64,000 nt of DNA from Rubrivivax sp. A210 (GCF_904426505.1 NZ_CAJGBN010000067.1:62001-126000), one strand, 5' to 3'. Positions 48,827 through 60,542 are shown, counted from the stretch's first letter. Numbers and translations: made by a program. The notes: generated by a model from the sequence alone, not told the origin.

Positions 48827-51160
48827 CTAGCGCCGGCCTTGTTGCAGCTTGGAGAAGGCCGCCGCCAGCGCGCCCTGGGGCGCGGCCTCGGGCGCGCGGC
48901 CACGTTGCTCGCCACGTCCGGGGGCGCGGAAGCGGTTGTCGGCGCCGCCAGCTTCGCGCGGGCCGGGCACGGCGGCGTCGAGCTTCATGGTCAGCGCGAT
49001 GCGCTTGCGCGCCAGGTCAACCTCAAGCACCTTGACCTTCACCACCTGCCCGGTCTTGACGACCTCACGCGCGTCATTCACGAACTTGCGGCTCATCTGG
49101 CTGACGTGGACCAGGCCGTCCTGGTGGACACCCAGGTCGACGAAGGCGCCGAACTGCGCCACGTTGCTGACCGTGCCTTCGAGCAGCATGCCGGGCTGCA
49201 GATCCTTGATATCGGCTACGCCGTCGTTGAAGCGCGCCACCTTGAAATCGGGGCGCGGGTCGCGGCCGGGCTTTTCCAGCTCGGCCAGGATGTCCTTGAT
49301 GGTGATGGCGCCGAACTTCTCGTCGGCCAAGGCCTCGGGCCGCAGCTGGCGCAGCACCTCGGCGCGGCCCATCAACTCGGCCACCGGGCGGCCGGTGGCG
49401 GCCATCATCTTCTCGACCACCGGATAGGTCTCGGGGTGGACGCCGGTCATGTCCAGGGGGTTGTCGCCGCCACGTATGCGCAGAAAGCCGGCTGCCAGCT
49501 CGAAGGTCTTGGGGCCCAGGCCGGCCACGTCCAGCAGTTGCTGGCGGCTGCGGAAAGCGCCATGGGCATCGCGCCAGCGCACGATGCTTCCGGCCACCGT
49601 GCCCGACAGCCCCGAGACGCGCGCCAGCAGCGGCGCCGAGGCGGTGTTGAGGTCGACGCCGACGCGGTTGACGCAGTCTTCGACCACCGCCTCCAGGCTG
49701 CGCGCCAGGCCGCTCTGGTTGACATCGTGCTGGTACTGGCCCACGCCGATGCTCTTGGGGTCGATCTTCACCAGCTCGGCCAGCGGGTCCTGCAGGCGGC
49801 GCGCAATGCTCACGGCGCCACGCAGACTCACGTCCAGGTCGGGCAGTTCCTTGCTGGCGAATTCGCTGGCGCTGTAGACCGAGGCGCCGGCCTCGCTGAC
49901 CACCACCTTCTCGAGCTTGACATCGGGTGCGAGCGCTTCGATGCGCTTGATGAGGTCACCCGCCAGCTTGTCGGTCTCGCGGCTGGCCGTGCCGTTGCCG
50001 ATGGCGATGAGGTTGACGCCATGCGCCGCCACCAGGCGGCCCAGGGTGTGCAGCGAGCCTTCCCAGTCGCAGCGCGGCTCGTGGGGGTAGACGGTGTGGG
50101 TGTCCAGCACCTTGCCGGTGTCGCTGACCACGGCCACCTTGACGCCGGTGCGTATGCCGGGGTCCAGCCCCATCACGACGCGCTTGCCGGCGGGGGCGGC
50201 GAGCAGCAGGTCGCGCAGGTTGTCGGCGAAGACCTTGATCGCCACGCCCTCGGCCTGCTCGCGCAGGCGGCCGAAGAGATCGCGCTCCAGGCTCAGGCTG
50301 AGCTTGACCTTCCAGGTCCAGGCAATGGTCTTGCGGATCAGCTCGTCGGCGGCGCGCTTGCCATGGCTCCAGCCGAGGTGGATGGCGATGCGGCCCTCCG
50401 CCAAGCTGGGCTGTCCCGGCACGAGTTCCTCGTCCAGCACCAGCTTGGCATCCAGCCATTCCAGGCTGCGGCCACGGAACACCGCCAGCGCGCGGTGGCT
50501 GGGCACGGTGCGTATGGGCTCGGCATAGTCGTGGTAGTCGCGGAACTTGGCCGCGTCGGCGTGGTTGCCATCCTTGCCGTCGACCAGCTTGCTCTGCAGC
50601 ATGGCTTCGGCCCACAGCCATTCGCGCAGCTTGCCCACAAGGGCTGCGTCCTCGGCCCAGCGCTCGCTCAGCAGGTCGCGCACGCCGTCCAGCACCGCGG
50701 CGGCATCGGCGAATCCTGCGTCGGGATTCAGAAACGCAGCGGCCTCGGCCAGCGGGTTGAGTGTGGGGTCGGCAAAGAGCTTGTCGGCCAGCGGCTCCAG
50801 CCCGGCCTCGCGGGCGATCATGCCCTTGGTGCGGCGGCGGGGCTTGTAGGGCAGGTAGAGGTCTTCCAGCTCCTGCTTGGTGGGCGCGGCTTCGATGGCG
50901 GCGCGCAGCGCGGGCGTGAGCTTGCCCTGCTCTTCGATGCTTTTCAGCACCGCCTCGCGGCGCTCTTCCAGCTCGCGCAGATAAGCCAGGCGCGTTTCCA
51001 GCTCGCGCAACTGGATGTCATCGAGGCCGTCGGTGGCCTCCTTGCGGTAGCGGGCGATGAAGGGCACGGTGGCGCCGCCGTCGAGCAGTTCGACGGCCGC
51101 CAGCACCTGGGCCGGGCGCGCCTTGAGCTCGGCGGCAAGCTGCAGAACGATCTTGTCCAA
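48827..51160 (-). CDS. tex: RNA-binding transcription accessory protein Tex
   Basis: A 777-residue protein with full Tex layout: N-terminal helical part with GGATVPFIARYRKEATDGLDD, YqgF-like domain (VMGLDPGIRTGVKVAVV), helix-hairpin-helix domains (NTASAPLLARVSGLSGTVAGSIV) and C-terminal S1 RNA-binding domain (GMLLEGTVSNVAQFGAFVDLGVHQDGLVHVSQMS). The start codon is TTG at 51160, without a strong ribosome site. It is followed by the patatin-like gene. Confidence 0.95.
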   Translation of the reverse strand: MDKIVLQLAAELKARPAQVLAAVELLDGGATVPFIARYRKEATDGLDDIQLRELETRLAYLRELEERREAVLKSIEEQGKLTPALRAAIEAAPTKQELEDLYLPYKPRRRTKGMIAREAGLEPLADKLFADPTLNPLAEAAAFLNPDAGFADAAAVLDGVRDLLSERWAEDAALVGKLREWLWAEAMLQSKLVDGKDGNHADAAKFRDYHDYAEPIRTVPSHRALAVFRGRSLEWLDAKLVLDEELVPGQPSLAEGRIAIHLGWSHGKRAADELIRKTIAWTWKVKLSLSLERDLFGRLREQAEGVAIKVFADNLRDLLLAAPAGKRVVMGLDPGIRTGVKVAVVSDTGKVLDTHTVYPHEPRCDWEGSLHTLGRLVAAHGVNLIAIGNGTASRETDKLAGDLIKRIEALAPDVKLEKVVVSEAGASVYSASEFASKELPDLDVSLRGAVSIARRLQDPLAELVKIDPKSIGVGQYQHDVNQSGLARSLEAVVEDCVNRVGVDLNTASAPLLARVSGLSGTVAGSIVRWRDAHGAFRSRQQLLDVAGLGPKTFELAAGFLRIRGGDNPLDMTGVHPETYPVVEKMMAATGRPVAELMGRAEVLRQLRPEALADEKFGAITIKDILAELEKPGRDPRPDFKVARFNDGVADIKDLQPGMLLEGTVSNVAQFGAFVDLGVHQDGLVHVSQMSRKFVNDAREVVKTGQVVKVKVLEVDLARKRIALTMKLDAAVPGPREAGGADNRFRAPGRGEQRGRAPEAAPQGALAAAFSKLQQGRR

Positions 51161-51196
51161 ATCGGCAGGGAAGCGAGAAAAGCGAAGCGGCGGAGT

Positions 51197-52420
51197 TTAC
51201 CGACCCACCCAGGCCGCCGCGCCCTGCCCCGCCTGGCGCCCGCTGGCGAAGCAGGCGGTGAGCAGGTAGCCGCCGGTGGGCGCCTCCCAATCCAGCATCT
51301 CGCCGGCGCAGAACACGCCGGGCAGCGCGCTCAGCATCAAGTGCTCATCCATGGCCTCGAAGGGCACGCCCCCGGCCGTGCTGATGGCCTCGGCGATGGG
51401 GCGAGGCGCCTTCACGCGGATGGGCAGGGCCTTGATCAGCGCCGCAAAGCGCGCCGGGTCGGCCTGGGCCTCGCGCGGCACGATCTCCCACAGCAGGGCG
51501 GCCTTCAGGCCCGAGAGGTGCAGCCGCGTCTTCAGGTGGGTGGCGAGCGAGCGCGGGCCGCGCGTATGGGCCAGCTCCTGCTGCACCCATGCCAAGGGCC
51601 GGTCGGGCAGCAGGTCGAGCTCGAACACCGCGTCCCCGCCCGCGGCCAGGCGGTCGCGCAGCAGGGACGAGACGGCGTAGACCAGGCTGCCCTCGACGCC
51701 GCCGGCGGTGACGATGAACTCGCCACGCTGGCGCCAGCCCTCGAAGGCGATGGCCACCGACTTCAGCGGCTCGCCGGCAAAGCGCTGGCTCAGGTGCTCG
51801 CTCCAGCCGACGTCGAAGCCGCAGTTCGATGGCGCCAGCGGCTCCAGGGCCACGCCGCGCGCCGCCAGCCAAGGCCACCAGGCACCGTCCGAGCCCAGGC
51901 GCGGCCAGCTCGCGCCGCCCAGGGCCAGCACGGTGGCGGCGGGCTGCACCCGCGCGCTGCCGGCGGGCGACTCGAAGCGCAGCGCGCCGGCCTCGTCCCA
52001 GCCGGTCCAGCGCTGGCGCATGTGGAAGCGCACGCCCTGGGTGCGCAGCCGGTGCAGCCAGGCGCGCAGCAGAGGCGCCGCCTTCATGTCGACCGGGAAA
52101 ACGCGGCGCGAACTGCCGACGAAGGTTTCCACGCCCAGCCCCGCCGCCCAGGCGCGCAGCTGCTCGGGCCCGAAGGCCTGCAGCAGCGGGCGCAGGCGCT
52201 CGGCACGCTCGCCATAGCGGCCCAGGAAGTCTTCGAAGGGCTCGGCGTGGGTGAGGTTGAGCCCGCCCTTGCCGGCGAGCAGGAATTTGCGGCCCACCGA
52301 GGGCATGGCGTCGAAGACATCCACCGCGCATCCGGCCGCGGCCAGGGCCTCGGCCGCCATCAGGCCTGCAGGCCCGCCCCCTATCACGGCCACCCGGCCG
52401 GCCCAGTCGACATCGCTCAT
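51197..52420 (-). CDS. HI0933/BaiN-type FAD flavoprotein
   Basis: A 407-residue flavoprotein. The FAD motif VAVIGGGPAGLMAAEALAAAG is at about 10-30, then GRKFLLAGKGGLNLTHAE, the hallmark of the HI0933-like family, and the C-terminal VFCAGEMLDWEAPTGGYLLTACFASGRQAG. It best fits the subgroup known from Pseudomonas PP_4765. Substrate unknown. It lies 36 bases upstream of tex and is convergent with nothing, so a shared transcript is possible. Confidence 0.9.
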   Translation of the reverse strand: MSDVDWAGRVAVIGGGPAGLMAAEALAAAGCAVDVFDAMPSVGRKFLLAGKGGLNLTHAEPFEDFLGRYGERAERLRPLLQAFGPEQLRAWAAGLGVETFVGSSRRVFPVDMKAAPLLRAWLHRLRTQGVRFHMRQRWTGWDEAGALRFESPAGSARVQPAATVLALGGASWPRLGSDGAWWPWLAARGVALEPLAPSNCGFDVGWSEHLSQRFAGEPLKSVAIAFEGWRQRGEFIVTAGGVEGSLVYAVSSLLRDRLAAGGDAVFELDLLPDRPLAWVQQELAHTRGPRSLATHLKTRLHLSGLKAALLWEIVPREAQADPARFAALIKALPIRVKAPRPIAEAISTAGGVPFEAMDEHLMLSALPGVFCAGEMLDWEAPTGGYLLTACFASGRQAGQGAAAWVGR

Positions 52421-52451
52421 GGGCCGACTGTAGGCGATGGTGGCAAGGCGA

Positions 52452-53354
52452 TCAGCCGCGCAGCGCGGCGCGCAGCTGCTCCCCTATCTCGGGCCTGTCC
52501 TTGAAGGGATCGCTGGGGTTGCGCTGCTGCAGGCGGTCTTCCATCAGCGTCTGCACGCCGGCCAGGCCCTTGGGGTGGCTGTAGATGTAGAAGCGGCGCT
52601 CGTCCATCGCGTCGAACACCATCTGCGCCACTTGGGCAGCGGTGACGCGGCCGCCGACCACGGCCTTTTCGGTCATCGCGGCGGCGATGCGCTGGCTGCG
52701 GGTGGGCGCGCCGCCGGCCAGATCAGCCGGGCGGTTGCGCTGGCTCTGGTGGATGCCGGTGGGCACGAAGTAGGGGCAAAGCAGGTGGGCGCGGACCTGC
52801 TCCGTGACGAGCGAAAGATCCTGGTGCAGCGTCTCGGCCAGGCTCACCACCGCCGCCTTGCTGGCGTTGTAGACGCCCATATTGGGCGGGTTGAGCAACC
52901 CGGCCATGCTGGCCGTGTTGACGATGTGGCCGCGCCAGGCCGGGTCGGCCGCGGCGGCGGCCAGCATCAGCGGCGTGAAGACGCGGATGCCATGGGCCAC
53001 GCCCAGCACATTGACGCCCAGCACCCAGTCCCAGTCGGCGGCGCTGTTCTCCCACACCAGGCCGCCGCTGCCGACGCCGGCGTTGTTGAAGACGAAGTGC
53101 GGCGCGCCGAAGCGCGCCATCGTCGCCGCGCCCAGGGCCTCGACCTCGGCCGCCTTGGAGACGTCCAGCCTGAACGGCAGCACCTCGGCACCCAGGCCCG
53201 CGATCTCGGCGGCCGAGAGTTCCAGCGCCTGGGCCTGCACGTCGGCCATCACGACCTTCATGCCGGCACGCGCCGCAATGCGGCAGGCCTCGAGGCCGAA
53301 GCCCGAGGCGGCGCCGGTGATGACCGCCGTGCGGCCTTGCCAGTTTGTGTTCAT
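52452..53354 (-). CDS. Short-chain dehydrogenase/reductase
   Basis: A 300-residue classical SDR. Cofactor motif is TAVITGAASGFGLEA (TGxxxGxG) at about 9-23, and NNAG occurs near 90. The catalytic Ser is in VNTASMAG and the YxxxK is YNASK. An extended C-terminal segment (LMEDRLQQRNPSDPFKDRPEIGEQL) matches a group found with acyl-CoA metabolism genes. The substrate is unknown. Start ATG 53354 gives MNTNWQGRT; the frame continues upstream into the GNAT gene without support. Confidence 0.92.
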   Translation of the reverse strand: MNTNWQGRTAVITGAASGFGLEACRIAARAGMKVVMADVQAQALELSAAEIAGLGAEVLPFRLDVSKAAEVEALGAATMARFGAPHFVFNNAGVGSGGLVWENSAADWDWVLGVNVLGVAHGIRVFTPLMLAAAAADPAWRGHIVNTASMAGLLNPPNMGVYNASKAAVVSLAETLHQDLSLVTEQVRAHLLCPYFVPTGIHQSQRNRPADLAGGAPTRSQRIAAAMTEKAVVGGRVTAAQVAQMVFDAMDERRFYIYSHPKGLAGVQTLMEDRLQQRNPSDPFKDRPEIGEQLRAALRG

Positions 53355-53404
53355 GCGCGTGTCTCTTGCCAGCGGCTTGGGGGGGATGGACGGACGGCGC
53401 GCCC

Positions 53405-53854
53405 TCAGGCAGCGCGCAGCATCTCGACGTGAGGGATGCCGTCCTCGCCGTAGTTGTCGCCGACGCGGCGGAAGCCGAGTTCGCCGTAGAAGCGTTCGAG
53501 CCGGGCCTGGGCGCTGATGCGTATGCCCTGGCCCGGCCAGGCGGCGCAGCAACGCGCGATGCCCTCGTTCATCAACACGCGGCCCAGGCCGCTGCCGCGC
53601 GACGCGGGCGAGGTGATGACGCGGCCGATGGAGGGCTCGACGTACTTGACGCCAGGGTCGACCACGCGCAGGTAGGCCTGCAGGCCGCCGGCGGCGTCGC
53701 GCCCCAGCAGATGCCACGACAGCCGGTCGAAGCCGTCGGGGTCGAGGTAGGGGCCCTGCTCGAGAATGAAGACGCGGCAGCGCAGGGCCAGCGCGTCGTA
53801 GAGGTTGTCGACGCCGAGGTCGGCGAAGCGCAGCCAGTCGAAGTGCAGGTTCAT
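53405..53854 (-). CDS. ElaA-like GNAT acetyltransferase
   Basis: A 149-residue GNAT protein of the ElaA group. It begins with LRFADLGVDNLYDALALRCRVFILEQGPYLDPDGFD and has the acetyl-CoA loop ASRGSGLGRVLM (R-x-x-G-x-G/A). The final ISAQARLERFYGELGFRRVG is conserved in ElaA. ATG overlaps the thioesterase stop (ATGA), so the two are coupled. Acceptor unknown. Confidence 0.9.
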   Translation of the reverse strand: MNLHFDWLRFADLGVDNLYDALALRCRVFILEQGPYLDPDGFDRLSWHLLGRDAAGGLQAYLRVVDPGVKYVEPSIGRVITSPASRGSGLGRVLMNEGIARCCAAWPGQGIRISAQARLERFYGELGFRRVGDNYGEDGIPHVEMLRAA

Positions 53855-54324
53855 GCCGGCTCCTGAGGCTTTCGCTGCAGCGGCTTGGCATGCCGGCCCG
53901 AGGTCGGCAGGCCACGCAGGTACTTGAAGGTGCCAGTGGCGTGGGCGCACAGGCGTCCTTCTTCATCGAACACGCTGCCTTCGGTGAAGGCCATCGTCGT
54001 CGTGCGGTGCAGCAGCGTGCCTAAAGCGCGCAGCCGGCCCTCGGCCGGGCGCATGAAGCTGGTCTTCATCTCGATGGTGGCCACGCCCGGGGCCTGCTCG
54101 GGGTCGTGGTTGTTGACGCTGCGTGCGGCGTGGGCCATGGCCACGTCCAGCATGGTCATCAGCACGCCGCCATGGGCCACGGCCCAGCTGTTGAGGTGGC
54201 AGTGCTCGAGGTCCACGCGCAGCTCGGCCTTGCCATCGGCAAAGGCCCAGAGTTCGAGCCCGAGTTCCTCGACGAAGGGGATGTGCAGCGGAAAGGCCAG
54301 CGGTGCCGTCACCTCAGCCCCCAT
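53851..54324 (-). CDS. PaaI-type hotdog thioesterase
   Basis: A 157-residue hotdog-fold protein. The signature LNSWAVAHGGVLMTMLDVAMAHAA (helix with HGG) and ATIEMKTSFMRPAEG belong to the PaaI/YigI-like acyl-CoA thioesterases. It overlaps the upstream SDR gene by 11 bases and the GNAT gene by 4, showing tight packing in the acyl-CoA cluster. A GTG five codons in is an alternative start. It likely releases free acids from CoA thioesters. Confidence 0.9.
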   Translation of the reverse strand: MGAEVTAPLAFPLHIPFVEELGLELWAFADGKAELRVDLEHCHLNSWAVAHGGVLMTMLDVAMAHAARSVNNHDPEQAPGVATIEMKTSFMRPAEGRLRALGTLLHRTTTMAFTEGSVFDEEGRLCAHATGTFKYLRGLPTSGRHAKPLQRKPQEPA

Positions 54325-55102
54325 GGACGGCGCTGACGCCGCCGTCCACCGCCAGGATCTGGCCGGTGATGTGCTTGCCGGCGGCGCTGGCGAAGAGCAG
54401 CACCGCGCCCTTGAGGTCGTCGTCGTCGCCCAGGCGCTTGAGCGGTGCGCCCTTGGCCAGGTGGTCGGCGCCGAAGCGGTCCAGCGTGCCCTGGGTCATC
54501 TTGCTGGGGAAGAAGCCCGGCGCGATGGCGTTGACGGTGATGCCATGGCAGCCCCATTCGCCGGCCAGCGTGCGCGTGAAGTTGACCACCGCGCCCTTGC
54601 TCGTGCCGTAGGCGATGAACTTGACCTCCATGTGGCCGCCCAGGCCGGCGATGCTGGCCAGGTTGATGATGCGGCCTCGCTGTCGCGGAATCATGCTGGC
54701 CTTGGCCACCGCCTGCGAGAAGAGGAAGAGGCTGCGCACATTGAGGTTCATCACCTTGTCCCAGGCCTCGAGCGGATAGTCCTCGGCCGCCGCGCCCCAG
54801 GTGGCGCCGGCGTTGTTGACGAGGATGTCGATCTGGCCCAGGCGCTGCATCGTCTGGTCGACGACGCGGGCCACCTCGGCCGGCTGGCTGGCATCGGCGG
54901 CGATCCAGCGCGCGTCGATGCCGCGCGCCGCGAGGTCGGCGATGGCCTCTTCCAACTCGGCCGCCTTGCGCGCCGTGAGCATCACCTTGGCACCGGCTTC
55001 GCCCAGGGCCTCGGCCATCTGCAGGCCCAGGCCGCGCGAGCCGCCGGTGACGAGGGCGACCTGGCCGCTGAGGTCGAAGAGTTGCTGGACCGGGGTTCCC
55101 AT
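54314..55102 (-). CDS. SDR oxidoreductase (FabG-like)
   Basis: A 262-residue SDR with cofactor motif ALVTGGSRGLGLQ, NNAG near 97, and the catalytic triad Ser in INLASIAG and YGTSK. It ends in the family-typical GQILAVDGG. It probably acts on a beta-hydroxy or keto acyl intermediate, given the thiolase and dehydrogenase genes beside it; a role in fatty-acid synthesis cannot be excluded. Confidence 0.93.
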   Translation of the reverse strand: MGTPVQQLFDLSGQVALVTGGSRGLGLQMAEALGEAGAKVMLTARKAAELEEAIADLAARGIDARWIAADASQPAEVARVVDQTMQRLGQIDILVNNAGATWGAAAEDYPLEAWDKVMNLNVRSLFLFSQAVAKASMIPRQRGRIINLASIAGLGGHMEVKFIAYGTSKGAVVNFTRTLAGEWGCHGITVNAIAPGFFPSKMTQGTLDRFGADHLAKGAPLKRLGDDDDLKGAVLLFASAAGKHITGQILAVDGGVSAVHGG

Positions 55103-55120
55103 GTTCGATATCTCCTTGTT

Positions 55121-55309
55121 TCAATCCGGCGGCCGGCTGGCGCGCACCAGGATCAGCACCGCGCCTATCGCCGCCAGCGTGCCGCCGATGGCCTGCAGCA
55201 GCGTGCCGAAGCCGACCGCGGCCCGCCGCACGAAACTGCCCAGGCTGAGCAGCAACAGGCCGCCGTAGATCAGCGACCAGATCAGCTTGTCGAGCGCGGC
55301 GTTGCGCAT
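55121..55309 (-). CDS. Small two-helix membrane protein
   Basis: A 62-residue protein of unknown function with two hydrophobic segments (about 9-24 and 34-55) joined by a short basic loop, and a charged C-terminus. ATG 55309 is seven bases after the acyl-CoA dehydrogenase stop; the frame is open further upstream inside that gene but has no homology-like pattern there. Its position in the beta-oxidation operon is the only clue. Confidence 0.65.
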   Translation of the reverse strand: MRNAALDKLIWSLIYGGLLLLSLGSFVRRAAVGFGTLLQAIGGTLAAIGAVLILVRASRPPD

Positions 55310-55316
55310 GCGGGGT

Positions 55317-57173
55317 TCAGAACCACTCGTCGCGCATCTCGCGCGGCAAGGCCTCACGCCGCGCCACCACGTCCAGCCAGGCAGCGATGCGCGGCAGTTC
55401 GTAGGCATAGAAATAGCACATCGCGGCACGCTTGCCGGCTTGCAGCGGGGCCTCGCCCGACGCCGCCAGCGCAACATCCAACCCACGTTGCGCCGCAAGC
55501 GCAACATCCAACCATACCCAGGCCAGCACGACATGGCCGAAAGCCTGCAGATAAGGCGTGGCATTGGCCAGGGCCTCGGCGGGCACGCCGGTGGCCCAGG
55601 CGGATTTCGTCGCCGCCCCCAGTTTCTGCAGCGCCGCGGCCAGCGCCACGCCGTGCTCGGCCAGGCCCGGCTGCTGGCCAGCGCGTTGAATGGTGGCGTT
55701 CACGCGTGCAGCCAGCAGCGCGAGGCCTGCGCCGCCCTTCATCACCACCTTGCGGCCCAGCAGGTCCAGCGCCTGGATGCCGTGCGTGCCTTCGTGGATC
55801 ATGTTCAGGCGGTTGTCGCGCCAGTACTGCTCAACCGGGTAGTCGCGCGTATAGCCATAGCCGCCCAGCACCTGGATGGCCAGCGAGTTGGCCTCCAGGC
55901 ACCATTCGCTGGGCCAGCTCTTGGCGATGGGGGTCAGCAGTTCCAGCAGCAGGCCGGCCTCGGCCGCCGCGGGGGCTTCACCTGTGGCCTGCTCGTCGAC
56001 GAGGCGGGCGCAGTAAAGCGCCAGCGCCAGGCCACCCTCGACATAGGCCTTCTGCGCCAGCAACATGCGTCGCACGTCGGCGTGCTCGATGATGGGCACC
56101 TGGGGTGCTGCCGCGTCCTTGCCGCCATCGGTGACCGGCCGGCCCTGGGGCCGCTGTCGCGCATAGCCCAGGCTGGCCTCGTAGCCGGCATAGCCCAGCA
56201 TCACCGCGCCCAGGCCCACGGCTATGCGCGCCTCGTTCATCATGTGGAACATGCAGCGCAGGCCCTCGCCGGGTGCGCCGACGCGGTAGCCGATGGCGCC
56301 AGTGCCACCGCGCACCGGGAACCGGCCCTCACCGAAATTGAGCAGCGTGTTGCTGGTGCCGCGGTAGCCCAGCTTGTGGTTGAGCCCCGCCAGCGCGACA
56401 TCGTTGCGCTCGCCGGTGAGCCGGCCCTGGTCGTCGACCATCTGCTTGGGCACGACGAAGAGCGAGATGCCCTTGGCGCCGGCCACGGTGCGGCCATCGG
56501 GCCCGGGGATCTTGGCCAACACGAGGTGGACGATGTTCTCGGTGATCTCGTGTTCGCCGCCGCTGATCCACATCTTGTTGCCGCGCAGGCGGTAGCGCGG
56601 GCCCAGGGGGTCGACCTCGAAATCGCTGCCGTCTGCCACAGCGCGCGTCGCGATGTCGGACAGCGAAGAGCCGGCCTGGGGTTCGCTCAGGCACATGGTG
56701 CCGAACCAGCGGCCCGTCAGTTCGTTGCGCGCGAAGACCTCGCGCTGGGCTGGCGTGCCGTGGGCGAGCAGCAGGCTGGCATTGCCGGCGGTGAGCATCG
56801 CATAGCCGCCCATGGCCACGCTGGCCTTGCTGAAGAAGGCGTTGGCCGCCATCTCGATGACGCAAGGCAGCTGCATGCCGCCGAGCTCGCAATCCTGCGC
56901 CGCGGCCAGCATGCCCGATGCGGCATAGGCGGCCAGGGCCTCGTGGGTGGCGCGCGGCAGGTGTACGCGCTCGCCATCGGGCCCTTGGACGACCTGAGGC
57001 TCCTCGGTGTCCGACAGACGGTTGAAGGGTGCAAACTTCTCGCGTGCGATGCGCTCGCAGCTGTCCAGCACCTGGGCAAAGGTCTCGCGGGAATGGTCGG
57101 CAAAGCGGGGCCGCTGCAGCAGCGTGGCTACGTCCAGCCAGTCGTGCAGCAGGAAATCCAGGGTTTCGCGCAT
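55317..57173 (-). CDS. Acyl-CoA dehydrogenase, long form
   Basis: A 618-residue FAD enzyme that makes the first oxidation of beta-oxidation. Conserved segments are FGTMCLSEPQAGSSLSDI (FAD/substrate), KMWISGGEHE and the catalytic Glu in NMIHEGTHGIQALDLLGRK. The extra C-terminal domain (about 480-618) puts it in the long FadE-like group rather than the 380-residue family. A near-perfect 30-base tandem repeat encodes LDVALAAQRG then LDVALAASGE within this extra domain. Co-directional with the thiolase gene (37-base gap). Confidence 0.95.
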   Translation of the reverse strand: MRETLDFLLHDWLDVATLLQRPRFADHSRETFAQVLDSCERIAREKFAPFNRLSDTEEPQVVQGPDGERVHLPRATHEALAAYAASGMLAAAQDCELGGMQLPCVIEMAANAFFSKASVAMGGYAMLTAGNASLLLAHGTPAQREVFARNELTGRWFGTMCLSEPQAGSSLSDIATRAVADGSDFEVDPLGPRYRLRGNKMWISGGEHEITENIVHLVLAKIPGPDGRTVAGAKGISLFVVPKQMVDDQGRLTGERNDVALAGLNHKLGYRGTSNTLLNFGEGRFPVRGGTGAIGYRVGAPGEGLRCMFHMMNEARIAVGLGAVMLGYAGYEASLGYARQRPQGRPVTDGGKDAAAPQVPIIEHADVRRMLLAQKAYVEGGLALALYCARLVDEQATGEAPAAAEAGLLLELLTPIAKSWPSEWCLEANSLAIQVLGGYGYTRDYPVEQYWRDNRLNMIHEGTHGIQALDLLGRKVVMKGGAGLALLAARVNATIQRAGQQPGLAEHGVALAAALQKLGAATKSAWATGVPAEALANATPYLQAFGHVVLAWVWLDVALAAQRGLDVALAASGEAPLQAGKRAAMCYFYAYELPRIAAWLDVVARREALPREMRDEWF

Positions 57174-57210
57174 GGCCCTCAGCCCGCGCCCCCCGGCGCC
57201 ACGGCCGCCC

Positions 57211-58386
57211 TCACAGCACCTCGAAGACGCCGGCCGCGCCCATGCCGCCGCCTATGCACATCGTCACCAGCACGCGCTTGGCGCCGCGCCGCCGGCCTTC
57301 GATCAGCGCATGGCCGGTGAGGCGCTGGCCGCTCACGCCATAAGGATGGCCCACTGCAATGGCGCCGCCGTTGACATTGAGACGGTCCATGGGTATGCCC
57401 AAGGTGTCGGCGCAATACAGCACCTGCACCGCGAAGGCCTCGTTCAGCTCCCACAGGTCGATGTCGGCCACCGTGAGCCCCAGGCGCTTGAGCAGCTTGG
57501 GCACGGCAAACACCGGGCCTATGCCCATCTCGTCGGGCTCGCAGCCGGCCACGGCAAAGCCGAGGAAGCGGCCCAGCGGCGCGAGGCCCCGGCGCTGGGC
57601 GGTCTGCTCGTCCATCACCACGCAGGCGCCGGCGCCATCGCTGAACTGGCTGGCATTGCCGGCCGCGATCACGCCGCCGGGCACGGCGGGGCGGATGTTG
57701 CAGATGCCCTCATACGTGGTGTCGGCGCGGATGCCCTCGTCGTGCTCGACGGTGACTTCCTTGCTGCGCAGCCCCCCCACCGGATCGGCCACACCGGCTG
57801 TGACGGTGATGGGTGCAATCTCGTCCTTGAACAGGCCGGCGGCCAGCGCGGCGCCGGCCTTCTGCTGGCTGGCCGCGCCGTAGCGGTCCATGCGCTCGCG
57901 GCTGATGCCATAGCGCTTGGCCACCTGCTCGGCGGTCTGCAGCATGTTCCAGTAGATCTCGGGCTTGTGCTGCACCAGCCAGGGGTCGGCGGCCATGTGC
58001 CGGTTGGCCTCGTTCTGCACGCAGCTGATGCTCTCGACGCCACCGGCCACATAGATCTCGCCCTCGCCGGCGATGATGCGCTGCGCCGCCAGCGCGATGG
58101 TCTGCAGGCCGCTGCTGCAGAAGCGGTTGACGGTGATGCCGCTGGTGGTGATGGGCAGGCCGGCGCGCAGCGCGATCTGGCGCGCGATGTTGCCGCCGGT
58201 GGCGCCCTCGGGCGTGGCGCAGCCCATGATGACGTCGTCGACCTCGGCCGGCTCCAGGCCGGCGCGCTCTACCGCGGCCTTGACGGCGTGGCCGCCCAGC
58301 GTGGCGCCGTGGGTCATGTTGAAGGCGCCCTTCCAGCTCTTGGCGAGCGGCGTGCGGGCGGTGGAGACGATGACGGCTCGGGTCAT
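57211..58386 (-). CDS. Acetyl-CoA acetyltransferase (thiolase)
   Basis: A 391-residue thiolase that cleaves 3-ketoacyl-CoA. The nucleophile Cys90 is in VNRFCSSGLQT. The C-terminal His is in NGGAIAVGHPYGVSG and the second active Cys is in TMCIGGGMGAAG. Length is typical. The His-loop has Tyr instead of the more common Leu or Ile (GHPYG). ATG 58386 chosen; the frame upstream overlaps the FadJ-type gene end. Downstream of that gene by 22 bases. Confidence 0.96.
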   Translation of the reverse strand: MTRAVIVSTARTPLAKSWKGAFNMTHGATLGGHAVKAAVERAGLEPAEVDDVIMGCATPEGATGGNIARQIALRAGLPITTSGITVNRFCSSGLQTIALAAQRIIAGEGEIYVAGGVESISCVQNEANRHMAADPWLVQHKPEIYWNMLQTAEQVAKRYGISRERMDRYGAASQQKAGAALAAGLFKDEIAPITVTAGVADPVGGLRSKEVTVEHDEGIRADTTYEGICNIRPAVPGGVIAAGNASQFSDGAGACVVMDEQTAQRRGLAPLGRFLGFAVAGCEPDEMGIGPVFAVPKLLKRLGLTVADIDLWELNEAFAVQVLYCADTLGIPMDRLNVNGGAIAVGHPYGVSGQRLTGHALIEGRRRGAKRVLVTMCIGGGMGAAGVFEVL

Positions 58387-58408
58387 GGTGGTGTTTCCTT
58401 CAACCGAA

Positions 58409-60514
<2,106 letters not shown>

Positions 60515-60542
60515 CGGTCTTCCTTAGCTGGAGCAAAAAATA

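Noticed and set aside
47858..52504. A 1548-codon open frame on the plus strand opposite the patatin, tex and flavoprotein genes
   Set aside because: It is antisense to three well-supported genes; high GC removes stop codons from the opposite frame, and its composition (His, Gly, Arg, Ala-rich) resembles no protein family.
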